Assembly (NCBI GenBank): GCA_013398175.1 | Contig: VZRZ01006169.1 | Span: 125,701 to 189,700, forward strand | Length of the DNA: 64,000 bases | Direction: 5' to 3' | From: Climacteris rufus | Taxonomy: Eukaryota > Chordata > Aves > Passeriformes > Climacteridae | In this document: positions 21,790 to 32,429 of the stretch, piece after piece | Layout of the letters: each line of letters starts with the position of its first letter | Numbering within the stretch: position 1 is the first letter of the stretch | The notes under the pieces: generated by a model | Told to the model about the DNA's origin: nothing | Database searches by the model: none | Seen by the model: the letters and a program-made list of their open reading frames with translations, nothing else | Program-made: the position numbers and the translations under genes

Positions 21790-24700
21790 GCTCAGGGTTT
21801 GGCAGAAATGAAGTCCAGAACAGTATATTAAGAACCAGTGCTCCCAATCCAGTGTGTGGAAACAGCATGGCCCTTTCAAAAGCAGTTCATTGCCCCTTCC
21901 TTCTGCCCCCTGACAAGAAGGGAAATGCCTGTCCTTGGCTAGTAGGGTCTGGGATGGAGTGGGATCAACCTTCAGCCCTGATCCTTTCTTCTGGGTGCTG
22001 GAGGTGCTTTATCTTTCTATGGAGTTTCAGTTTGGAGCCTCAGTTTGAGGTAGGCACCATTAGTGTTTCTTTCCAATCAAGGCTGTTGTTTCATGTTCTT
22101 ATGTGATGAAACTTTCCTCCACTGTCCTTTCACTGGATGTTGTCCTTAATCTCCTTGTGTTTTTCTATGCCACTCAGCAATAGCATATGGGGTTATTCTG
22201 TGAACGTTTCTCTTTTTGAAGATCATAAGGTTTGAGGCACTTTAGTAAGGTGGAATTGCATGAAGGCTTGGGTATTGATTGCTCTTGGAAATGCAGTTTA
22301 AACAAGTTCATAAGGCAGTATAGAACTCTCAAGATATCTGCTGTATTTAATTTACAGTGAGCTTTACACTAGTAACAGATTCAAAGTAGGATGCTTCAAG
22401 TGTGAGGGCAATAGTTACAGCTCCCAGAGGGAGCCCAACTCCAGGAATCAAATAAAAATACCCCTAGATGTGTTATTTCTCAGTAACCCTCCTATTAGAG
22501 ACACCACTTTACAAGGAATTATTTCCATTCTTCCTGCGTTAAGCCCTTGTTCTTAGCTGGCATTGAGAGTCTGTTTCATTTTGGCTTCCTTCCTGACCTG
22601 ACATAAAGGGTCTTAGAGTATTCTGGGGAACTGGAGACCTTCAAATAGCAGCTGAGGGGCGGGAGAAGCCAAGCACTGTTTGGGACAATTGAGTTTGAGG
22701 TGCCTGTGGTTCTCCTGCCCAGCTCTGTGTCCAACTTTGGCTGCTGCAGTCTTGGGGGAGAGGCATTCACTGTTTTAGTGTGGAAATTGCAGCAGGGTAT
22801 TGAGCAGCAGCAGCTGCTGTTGATCTGTTTGTAGACTCTGCTCCAGCAGAGTGAAGGTTAACTTAGCTTTAAATATTTGACACTCTGAGTGGTTAGAGTG
22901 GGCATGTAATTGTTGCTTGTAAATGTGATTGTCTCAGAAGAAAGTCTCAATGTCTGAGGGTTTTTCCACTATGGCTTCTCTTTGAGACTGTCCATTTTCA
23001 TCAGCCGTTCATCTTCCACTGTTGAAATAATTCCTTTTTTTTCTGAAGCCATCATTCTGCTGTCACATGTCACTACAATGGTTACAAGCTTCCATCTGTG
23101 TCACTAATTCTGTGATTCTATATGGCAGAGCCTTTGAAGACCAGGATCCCTGAAGGCCTAAGGGACTTTGAGGGTACTGTATAATCCCCTGTTCGGCTGG
23201 AAAAGATCAGGTGAAAGAAGAGCAGGGGCTGTTGATAGGAAGTCAAAGACTTCACTGGCTTTAGTTGGCTTTGGAAACGAAGCATAAATGTAACTTATTT
23301 TACTGCTTATATGTCCTGCAGGGTAAATATGAATAATAAACATGAATTAATTCAGAACCTAGATTCCTTCCCAAAAGGGAAGGATTGTGTATATGTATGT
23401 GGACTAAAAGCTATTTCTCTGCTGAAGAGAAAACCTAGCAACTCCACTAAAACATCAGTACAATAAGTATGACTGCTTTCCTGTTACTGTATTTTAAACC
23501 ATAAAATCTAAATGGGAGCTCTTTTCTCTGTTCCTCACAAAATGAGGTTCCTACACATTTCTGTGCTTTTTCTAGGTACCAAGATTGTAGACTCCATTCA
23601 TATAAATTCCACAACTATTTTCTGCCATGTCATTTGATATGCCCTATACGATGATATTGGAGCGATAAACTCTGCAAATGTTGTCAAGTTATAATATCTA
23701 TTTCTTGCTCTAAAGAACTCGCTAAGAGTATCATCTTCAGTGGTGATAGAAACACTTGCTGGAAATTAATAGTAATTGGTGTATTTCAGCCACCTTATAT
23801 TACCAAAGTACTGAAAATCACAGGCGTAGAATATACCAGTCCTACAAGATGCATATTTGGCAGCTGCAATTCATAATGTTAGAGTGATATGTGCATCTCC
23901 TTCATATTTGTTTGTCTTGACATGAATGTAGTTTACAAGTTCTCCCTTAGATAACTTTTCTCAGACTGAAGAGTTGAGTCTTGAAGTCCTCTTGGACAAA
24001 CCTATTAGAGTCAAAACCTTTTAAGCCTGCACATACTGAAAGATTGAATCCTCTAGGAAAAAATGCCCATTTCAGGAAAGAAATGCCCCTTTACATTTCT
24101 TCATGTGTTTCCTCCTTCAGCTTTCACTGGTGACCTTTCTTTTCAGGAAGGACTGAGTTTGCAGTGTCTCTGCCTGTCCTTTCCTGAGGGTAGGTGCTTC
24201 ATGTGTGTGCTTGTGTGCTTTCATGTGGTTTTCCCTTATTTTGGGCTAGTTCTTCATCTGTGACTTTTTCAGCTGCCACCCTTGTGATTCTGCCCCAGGG
24301 GAGATGCCAAACAGGAGTCTCAGGCTTGAGGAAGAAAAGCCCTGTTGTGTAGCTCCTACAGCAGCAGATATGCTATACTAGTAGGAGTTATGTTTACATT
24401 CTATGTGTGGGTTGAAGTAAAGCTGCTGAAGTTCATTAATTCAGGTCAGGATAGGGCTGAGACTTTGAAATAAGTGTCTCTGCCTCCAAACTGCCCAGTG
24501 GAGATGACTAGGCTTTGCCACAAACACAAAGGTAGGTAAATCTGTCAGGCTGACTCATACAGAAAGAATGGAAGGTGATGTCCTCTAAAAAACCCATTTA
24601 CTCCCATAAGCCCCAAAATCAGGAAAATAAGGTATTATGGTGAAAATTCCCCTTGCTTAAGCTGAGGAGAGGAATTAAATAAGAAAGCCATATACATTAT

Positions 24701-26400
24701 AAGAGAACAGGCTTGCTCCCATTTTGATGTCTGTTTTCTTTTTTTGTTTTCTTTTATTCCCCTTCCCTGCACTTGGTATGTCTATTGTGATATGATTATA
24801 GCAATAGGTCAAGCAAAATCTTCCTGCCTTTTGATTGAGCACTGCAGTGTCAGTTTCTGGGATCTGATTTTATAAGCTGAGGAATGAATTGGGTGGGAAA
24901 TAGGTCAAATCACCTCCAAATCAGACTGTACCCATAGGTTATAAGGCTAAAATGTTGTAAGACATCTTGATAATCAACTTGTGTGACTCAGGATTGAATA
25001 ATGTTAATGTTAAAAGGTCTGATAGGTCTGTTCTTTAAAATGAGATCTGGCTAGTCAGGCAGACATCAGTTCATTCCTACTATATAACACAGTGACATGA
25101 AGACAACTTGGTGAAGTGAGAGTGATTGTGGAATTACCTAATTGTGGATAAAAAAGAGTGGAGGTCATCAGCATCCCAGCTTTTACTAAATTTAGGTTGA
25201 CTACTTAAGAAAGGAAATAGCTTTCAAGAAAATGCGGAATGCTCGCCAAGGAGTTAGGTGATGGAAACATCAAGGATCATAAAGGGACTTTATATTCTAC
25301 AGTGCAAAGCTGAAGGATAATTGAAAGCTTTTCTGATTGTGCATCACCAAACTATGAGAGTCCTTCTGTGCCATCAGAATATAGGAAGTTTAGAGACAGA
25401 ACACAGGCATTTCTTGAAAATCCAAGTATGCAATATGCAAATGTGCTCTTACATGTACAAGGCCTAACCAGTACAAGCCACATGAAGTGAACAAAATCTG
25501 TCTGGTTACAATTATTTTAAAGTGAACCTCTAAAAAAACCCCAAATACATAGATTAATTTGAGAGACAATAAATGTAACCCTTTAGAATCACAATTAAAA
25601 GTTCCTCTCTCTTTTCCTTCCCACTGCCAGCATCCCTTCTCCCTTGTATCAACGTTCCCTAGACACCTTCTCCTTCCTTAGCATGTAGTCACTCAAACAA
25701 TTGCCTTAACATTTTACTGCAGCTGAGGGGATGGAAACTTTGGAGAAAAGGGTGAAGGACTAAGGTAAGAAAGGAGTAAAGAAGCTGAAATAAATGGTTG
25801 GAGGAAAGGAAACTCAAAAATACATTTTCAACCAACTGTACATATTTTCTGCCAGTAAGTGTACTTTAGGAGACTGGTCTTTCTGGAAACCCCAGTTTCC
25901 TTAGGATCTTCTTGTCTAAAATATGTTGAAAGAAGTTGGATTGACAAATACATGAAGAACAATCCCTTTGTAGTGTAAAGCAAATAAAAAATCCACTTAT
26001 TTACTCTGATCCTGTCACACAAATTGAGCAAAATCCACTACCTTAACAATAAGGCTAGGTAAATTTTAAACGATGTAAAGTATATAGAATGCCATTCAGA
26101 GTTAATTTATTTGTTTTTTCATGTTGGTTCAGTGTTATGCCCGACTTTTTTTTTTTTTTAATTGCTAGATACTTCTATGAAAAATGGTGACTTCTGTGAT
26201 GAGTAAATTGCTAAGTGCCAGCCCACCTCCTGCATGCATCATAATTAAAGGACAGTAATTTGTGGCATACAGGAAGGCTTCTTATGCCAATAAGCATCTC
26301 TGGATATCACTTCTTGCTTGTTGCAGGGACTTTGGGGTGGGTATGGTGTGTAATTTGAGTGGTTTGAAGAGGTCTTCTTAATCCTTTGTCCCTCCTAAAC
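21790..26400. other. Unassigned AT-rich stretch
   Basis: No gene was recognised. A TTCTGTGATTCTAT string at 23107-23120 resembles a CR1 3' tail, but the sequence before it is not CR1. A T run lies at 26147-26159. ORFs are short and featureless. Confidence 0.55.
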
Positions 26401-26573
26401 AAGTGGCACAGGGAACAAAGTGGAGGCTGTCTCGGTTTTGAAAGACAGGTGTCTGCTGAGAGAGGTTGAACCCTCCCTTAGGACAGAGAATGTGATTTCC
26501 CCTCCCTCCGAATTATTTTAATTTTGAAATCAAGGGCTTTCAGGCAAAGATATGGGAAAAGGAATAACAGTCC

Positions 26574-26579
26574 TTTACT
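26574..26579 (-). terminator. LTR polyadenylation-signal variant AGTAAA
   Basis: Within the LTR the minus strand reads ACTAGTAAAGGACTG. AGTAAA is a known weaker variant of AATAAA and sits about 150 bp before the LTR 3' end, where an R-region signal is expected. Confidence 0.4.
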
Positions 26580-26677
26580 AGTATCTATAAACAAGCAATA
26601 ACAATAATAACAACCATTAATAGAACCAGAAACCAATAGCAGATGACTTTCCCATGCAGTGTAATCATGATCGAAAA

Positions 26678-26692
26678 CCATCAGGGGGCGCT
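26678..26692 (+). promoter_or_regulatory. Near-consensus CTCF motif
   Basis: CCATCAGGGGGCGCT differs from the canonical CTCF core CCACCAGGGGGCGCT at one position only. It lies inside the LTR, in plus orientation (opposite to the LTR). Occupancy cannot be judged from sequence, but the match is strong. Confidence 0.6.
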
Positions 26693-26737
26693 GTTGAGCT
26701 CCCGGCCAGGCAGGGCAGGTGCGATGACTCCCGAGCG

Positions 26738-26752
26738 GCTGCAGGTGGCGCT
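26738..26752 (+). promoter_or_regulatory. Second CTCF-like motif
   Basis: GCTGCAGGTGGCGCT keeps the CTCF core CAGGTGGCGCT exactly and varies in the first bases. It has the same orientation as the motif 60 bp upstream and also lies within the LTR. Confidence 0.45.
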
Positions 26753-26876
26753 GTGGCGCAGGGTCAGGTCAGCCTCAGGCAGCTGGTAATGGCGGACAGG
26801 CTGGAGAGCAGCCAGGCAGCTCAGAGCGGCAAAAAACAGGGCGGCAGGGGCAGGATCTGGCCCCTCCCCGGCTAGC

Positions 26877-27080
26877 TGAGAGTAGCAAGGATTTCTGCAG
26901 TCACAACAGACGCTGCGGTCTCGTGCGGCAGAGAGGGGCAGGCGGCAGAGGCAGACGGACTCTCCTGGCCACTGCTGTGAGATAGCAAGGGTTTCTGCAG
27001 TCACAGCAGTAGCCAAGGTCCCGTGCGGCAGAGGGGGGGGGCAGGTGGCAGAGGCAGATGGACTCTCCCGGCAGCTGCTG
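26877..27080. repeat. ~102-bp tandem duplication inside the LTR
   Basis: Two diverged copies start TGAGAGTAGCAAGG at 26877 and TGAGATAGCAAGGG at 26978. They share TTTCTGCAGTCACA, GTGCGGCAGAG, GGCAGAGGCAGA and GGACTCTCC in the same order. U3 tandem duplications of this size are typical enhancer repeats of retroviral LTRs. Each copy carries a CTCF-like core (CAGGCGGCAG at 26939, CAGGTGGCAG at 27042). The second copy also has a run of nine Gs (27033-27041). Confidence 0.9.
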
Positions 27081-27439
27081 CCAGAAAACACAGCCCCGGG
27101 AAGCGTGCGCTTCCCAGTGGCAGAAGGGTTGAATCAAAGCTCACCCAGCCAGGAGAAGAAGGAACAGGCCACAGTTGGATTTCCTCTGGTTGCAGCCAAA
27201 AGCAAAGAGCAGCCTCTCCTCTCCGCGTCCGAGCTGAGAGAGAGTGCCTGTTCCAACAGCCGTCTCTTCCCTTACCTGCCCCGCCCAAGCACACCTTTTG
27301 TCTCTCACAAAAAAGTTGATGGCCCTAATCACCCGGCTATTTGTTGCTTAGTAACAGTGATGGAGAAAAATTCCAAGGCATCCCCCCAGCCTCCGACAAG
27401 GCCTACACAAATTGGCGGTTTGAAGATGTGTCACTCACA

Positions 27440-30400
27440 GGAAATGACAAACTCAGATGAGGATTTCAAGTTGTAAAACAGATTTGATTTGGAGGAATCA
27501 AGCTCTTCCAGTGACATGTACAGAGATGAAAAGGGTAGACTAATCTGCACAGCTTTAGGGACAGACAGACCTGGCAAGACTTGCATAAGATTAGCTTGAG
27601 AAGCACAGCAAAACTTTGATTCAAATCCTAGTGAGAGTGTCAGTGGGAATGAACCCATGGATATTAAAGAGCTTTGGGTCAGGCTTTAGATATGTACTGC
27701 AAATGAAGTTACTTATTTAGTAGTAACTGTGGGACAACATGACCAAACAATGCCTCCTTTATGCTTAGGAATTGAAGGGTTTAAATTTTGAGATCTGGAG
27801 TTTCTTGGGTTTCTTTCAGGTGTGGGATTTATTTTTTACTCTTTTGTTGTTGCTGTCTGGGATTTTTTGCTTCCCAAACATTACATACACAAAATTTTGA
27901 TCTTCAGCAGTCAATCACAATATGTATTTATGTACATGTGTTTGAGGAAACCTGAGTCAAAAGAGAGAATGTAAAGACACCGATCACTAGCTTGTAGTTG
28001 ATCTATTAAATAGCAATTTATTTAAACTTGAGTTTAAAAACAAGTATTTCACAGCCTACTTTTCAACCAGCTTTAATTTTATTTTTTTTTAGCAGTGAGA
28101 CAGTGCTTATGTGATTATGGCAATAAATTATTATGGGCTGAAAAACAGGGGAAAGATTTACATTGCATTTTGAATGCTATGAAACTTACAGTAAGTCTGT
28201 GGTTCCAATACCAAAAATAGCTCTTATTATATTACAGAATAACCATTCTTTATTAGGAGACTGGAAGCACAAATTTAAAAATATGGGTCATATATTAAAA
28301 CATTTTAAAAAAATATCTCATACGGTCATACTATTGCAATGAAACAGCAGAAACCAACAGAAGTCCAACAAGCACCCTATTTCAGGGCATGATGAGTGTG
28401 TGACAGAGCAAGCTAGATTAATGTATATTGCACCCAAACCAATGATATATGTACCAAGTGATTTTGGATCCATTGCTCCATGTGGTCTACGTCACTGCTG
28501 TGACAACAGGCCCTTGCTCATTGAAAGGCTTGGGATATGCAGAATGATCCATCCTTGAAGCTGCCACACACTGGTCCTTAGGCCTACTAAGACTTAGCTG
28601 TAATCTAGTTTCCTTTGGCATCTTGATGTCACTTATCATGCAGTCCAAGGTCTGGTCTCCAGGCTGCACTGTCTCTCACATAAGCAAAAGTTCTCTTTTG
28701 CCAAATGATACTAGGAGTACCCAGAGGGAATGTCTTCTCAAAAGGACCCTGCAAATATCTTGTGCTTGGATACAGTGATGATGAGTGGCTCTAGGATGAG
28801 TTAGCACCAATTTTACAGAGGAAACTGACTTTTCACAGTGGTCAGATGTTGGAACCACTGGGGAAGAGGTGGAAACATGTTTATAGAGCACTGGATCATT
28901 TTGAGGGCCTACTGAAATACTGCTCAGTGCCTTAGAGATTGATCAAATATTTGCAGGAGGGAGGTGAATCTGGCTTGCAACGAGACTGCCTGTGTGTAAT
29001 CACCCTTACCCTTGTGCAATGCTGCTGCAATGGTGAGGAATGGCTGCAGTGTCCCAAGAGTCCCTGAGGCTGGGACGTGACAGTTGCCTAACAAGATCTA
29101 TGGTTTGATAAACCCTCAGGCTGGGTGCCAGCCCTTTCCTGGAAAGGCATAGGAGGGATGTCTTAAGGACCTGGCCTATGTGAGAAAGCAAGAGAGGGTT
29201 TCAGTCACTGCAGGGCACAACTAACGTGGTGCTTGGCTGTCTCAGGATGTAAACTGCATCTGGGATTCAGCTCCATGATAAAACACAAATTAAGGTTTCT
29301 GCATGTAACTGTGTAAATGTGAGCTAATATCTAAGGTCCTACCATAGTTAATGAAAAGCTTATCAATACAGTGGAGTATGGCAAAAGTACTGGCTTACCT
29401 GAGATAGACACTTGCTATATTAAGTACTCTTGGGCCTCTGTTGTTTGTATTCTTCATGTTTAGAAGCCTTAATAAAGGCATTCACCCACTCTGTGCATTA
29501 ATACTACCTTGGTGCATTTGAAGTGCCTTGAATTTGAAACAAGTATGTCACATCCCTAAAAATAAGTAAATAGAGAGACCACCAGTTCCTCAGCTGAGGG
29601 AACTCATGTAAGTAAGACTGAAAGTGTATATAGTTATACTGCTGAGGTACTTAGATCACTGCCACTGGAAAGAGACCTGTGTAGAACTATAGATCTGTGG
29701 TGGAATTTGCTGAAAGAAATTGTGTGCTGGCTGTATTAGAGGAAACTTCTTGTGGTGACCTGCGTGATTTGTGCTTGACTGGAGTACTAGGAGGAGCTGC
29801 ATTTAAGTCCTTAGAAAGATTTTTTTTGTCTTGACAGAATAATGTGGCAGGTATGATTGTATATCTCTGAGAATGTTTCCACTGTCATGGGAAATATGTG
29901 GAGACTGATTCATTCTCTTCTGAAATGCCCATTGTTCCTAATAGTATGTTTCTTTAGTGGATTTGTGAATCGTCTAGAGTTGTATTACAGAGAGGAGGCC
30001 TGTTATAAACAGTCATCTCTCTTTATCTAGATGAGTCCCTTGAAAACGTTGCAAATAGCTAAATGTTTTGTGACTGCAAAGGATCAGTCACTGAACAAAG
30101 AAAGACGGATTCATCTTTTTAATTGCCATTAAATACAGCAGAGTCTGAAAATTTACACCATTTTTTTAAGCACTAGCAAAGGGTGCACACTTCCAGGAGC
30201 TTTCTCTGCTAGTTTGAATCAGAAATACTATTTTTAACCGGGGGGTGGGGGAGGGGGTGGTGAGGAGGTGTTGACAGAATTGAGTCTATAGCACATTACT
30301 AATTCCATGAGTGAAATGCCATTCAGGCTTTTCATTATGCTTATTTCTAAATCCTTTTAGAAACAGTCTGAGAATTTTCTTTGGGATTTTCCCTAGATAG

Positions 30401-32100
30401 GGAAATAACTAAATTTCAAGAATGGTTTCCCACAGGCTCCAGGGAAAAGAGGGGATAAAAGATTGTTGTCTATACAATTACTTTAATCTTCGAATGTACA
30501 GGAAGGAAAAACATAATACAGGTTGTGAGCAGTGGACAAGAGATTTGAATGAAAATATTGAATTAGTGAAAAAATAAGGCAATAAGATTCAGTAAGAGCC
30601 CTATGATTTTTTTCTCTCTTATGTATGAGTGCAAATATAAGGATGAGCTCTGTGTTAAAAACTGAGAGGCCAAGGAATAGCCTAGACTGAAATACACAAC
30701 ATATTGGTAAGTCCTTTCTTCAACAGATAAAAGAGAACAACTCATTTGGAGTTAGCTCTTTTGTTTGTTTGTTTTGTTGGTTTTTTTCCTATATAAGTCA
30801 AATTTGCATTTATTTTCCAGAAATGGTTCATCTTTTGGTTAGTAATAAAGAGTACTGTACTATACATGCAATTGTCTCTCTGCTTAATATGTTTATCTTG
30901 GTACATTGCAAGCTGAGACTCTATTAGACTATTTTCATGGTTGTCTTTAACACTGATAATTTAATTAGTTTTTAGTTTCTTTATCTAACCCTTTAGGGAT
31001 GAAGTCTTGGCTCCACCAAGGTCAATACCAAAGCTTGTGTTGACTAAAGTGGGATTCAAATCTCCAAGAAAATTCCACCCCTTAAGAAAAGGAAGTGGGA
31101 TGACAGGGCAGGGAAAGAGATATATTTTGAATTAAACGCTTACAGGAATAGTTTTTTCCTGTCTGTATGAGTAATTTTAGGGCAGTTCAGATGTATAAAC
31201 CAAGAATTTTTACTCAAATAGCTCTGAATAGTTTTGAAAGAGTGAAGTTGCATGATGCTGGTGATCTAACAATGTATAAGGTAATGGCATTTAATAGTGA
31301 CAGCCAGCCATGTAAATGTAAGAAAACAATTAAATCTTTTACTGAATCAAGGTAATAATGTCTTTTGCATTGCCCTACACATTTGTTTTTAACCAGATCA
31401 GTCTTAGGCAAATGCTTAAAATACTGTGTTGACAGGTATTTCACTTGATTTTAAAACCTAATATTACTATTTGGTCTTCATTTCTGATACACAGCCTTGA
31501 GGGATGGACACTGGAAGATGGAAGAACAGGAGTGTTTTCAATGGAAAAAGTAGTAGAATTGAGGTGTCAGCAATCTAAAAGACATGCTGAAGAACAGTAC
31601 TGTTTATCCATTATAGCTTCCATGTGCCACATTATTCTTTCACAGTATTGCAATGAGGAGATGAATAAAAACCGCTTCATTTACAGGATGGCTGGGAGCG
31701 AGTTCTGTAAAGAATTGTTATTACCTGGTCTTTTATAACAGCAAAATATCTGGATCACTTTGTCACTTTTGACTTCTTTAATAATTTTTCCCAAAACTAA
31801 GGAATATATATCATGTATTTGACAACTCCCAAGAAAAATCAGCTGATGAGTTTGACAGGTCTAGAAAAGGAAGAAATCTCAACAGCTGTTATTCACCTAG
31901 TATTATTAGACTGAACAAGCCTGAGCAACAAGATGTATGGTTGGCCAGGTTACTTTGACTAGTGTAATGTAAAATAAAAAGAAGTAACATCAATCATTAC
32001 TTAAATGGCATGATGGAATGGCATTATGGCACTGTTAAGCAAATCATCATTCTCCAAGGTTTGCACTAAGAAAGAAAGTATATTACTGTCAATAAAATAA
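27440..32100. other. Unassigned AT-rich stretch
   Basis: No gene was recognised. A GTGTTCAA-rich and A/T-rich texture dominates. A weak exon-like block at 31181-31279 (plus strand, acceptor AATTTTAG, donor AAG|GTAATG) and the 97-codon frame after it (31445-31738) look mildly protein-like, but their splice phases do not match. Confidence 0.5.
30240..30270 (+). other. G-rich tract
   Basis: Three G runs of six, five and five (30240-30245, 30247-30251, 30253-30257) are followed by GG doublets. A full four-run G-quadruplex is not present, but a two-tetrad or bulged form is possible. It is isolated in AT-rich DNA. Confidence 0.6.
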
Positions 32101-32109
32101 TTAAAGTAT

Positions 32110-32192
32110 GTAGAAGAGTGAGGGAAAACCCAAAGTCCCTTATTGAAAGTGTAGTGAAAGTGAGGGAAAACCCAAAGTCCCTTATTGAAAGT
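32110..32192. repeat. 42-bp tandem duplication
   Basis: The segment GTGAGGGAAAACCCAAAGTC and its continuation to TTGAAAGT (33 nt) occurs at 32118 and again, identical, at 32160. Similar GTAG...GAGTG leaders precede both copies. Perfect identity suggests a recent event. Confidence 0.95.
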
Positions 32193-32374
32193 TTCAACAA
32201 GATAAATCTAAAAGTAAGGATTTGATAGCACACCTAAATGTAAATTACTGGATGTTGCAAATGTTTGGGGTTTTTTCTCCTTCTGACTTTTTAAAGATAT
32301 TACTATTTCATATGAACTATTTATTTAAAGCCACCTCAATTCTTAAAGTACTGCAGGTTCCTACATGCAGTATC

Positions 32375-32414
32375 TTTGATGACATTTTTCTCATTTGATG
32401 ACAATTTTCTCATT
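32375..32414. repeat. 19-bp tandem duplication
   Basis: TTTGATGACATTTTTCTCA at 32375 is repeated at 32394 with one base change. It lies only 180 bp from the 42-bp duplication, so this small interval has undergone slippage twice. Confidence 0.9.
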
Positions 32415-32429
32415 TAAAAGCCAAAATAA

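Larger units (their letters stand above)
26428..27439 (-). mobile_element. Endogenous retrovirus LTR (probably solo)
   Basis: A roughly 1 kb block differs sharply from its AT-rich surroundings and reads as a retroviral LTR on the minus strand. It begins TGTGAGTGACAC (27439) and ends AAACCGAGACA (26428), giving TG...CA termini. Near the 3' end is an AGTAAA hexamer (26579-26574), a variant of AATAAA, followed by TATTCC and U-rich sequence, as in an R/U5 region. The GC-rich part (about 26690-27300) would be U3. No gag, pol or env reading frame flanks it and no second LTR was seen, so it is probably a solo LTR left by recombination. A target-site duplication is not evident at these ends, so the boundaries are approximate. 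The style resembles avian class II/III (ERVK/ERVL) LTRs; the exact family is undetermined. Plus- and minus-strand frames of up to 143 codons inside it are not genes. Confidence 0.75.

Noticed and set aside
23107..23120. CR1 3' tail (TTCTGTGATTCTAT)
   Set aside because: The preceding 200 bp do not resemble the CR1 3' UTR. The string is short enough to be chance.
26681..27476. Overlapping 97-143-codon frames as a cysteine-rich protein
   Set aside because: They are translations of the GC-rich LTR and its tandem duplication. They occur on both strands and have no gene structure.
31181..31738. Two consecutive plus-strand exon-like blocks (AVQMYKPRIF... and EGWTLEDGRTGVF...)
   Set aside because: Each looks protein-like, but the donor of the first is phase 0 and the acceptor of the second gives a stop in phase 0. 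The acceptors are mediocre.
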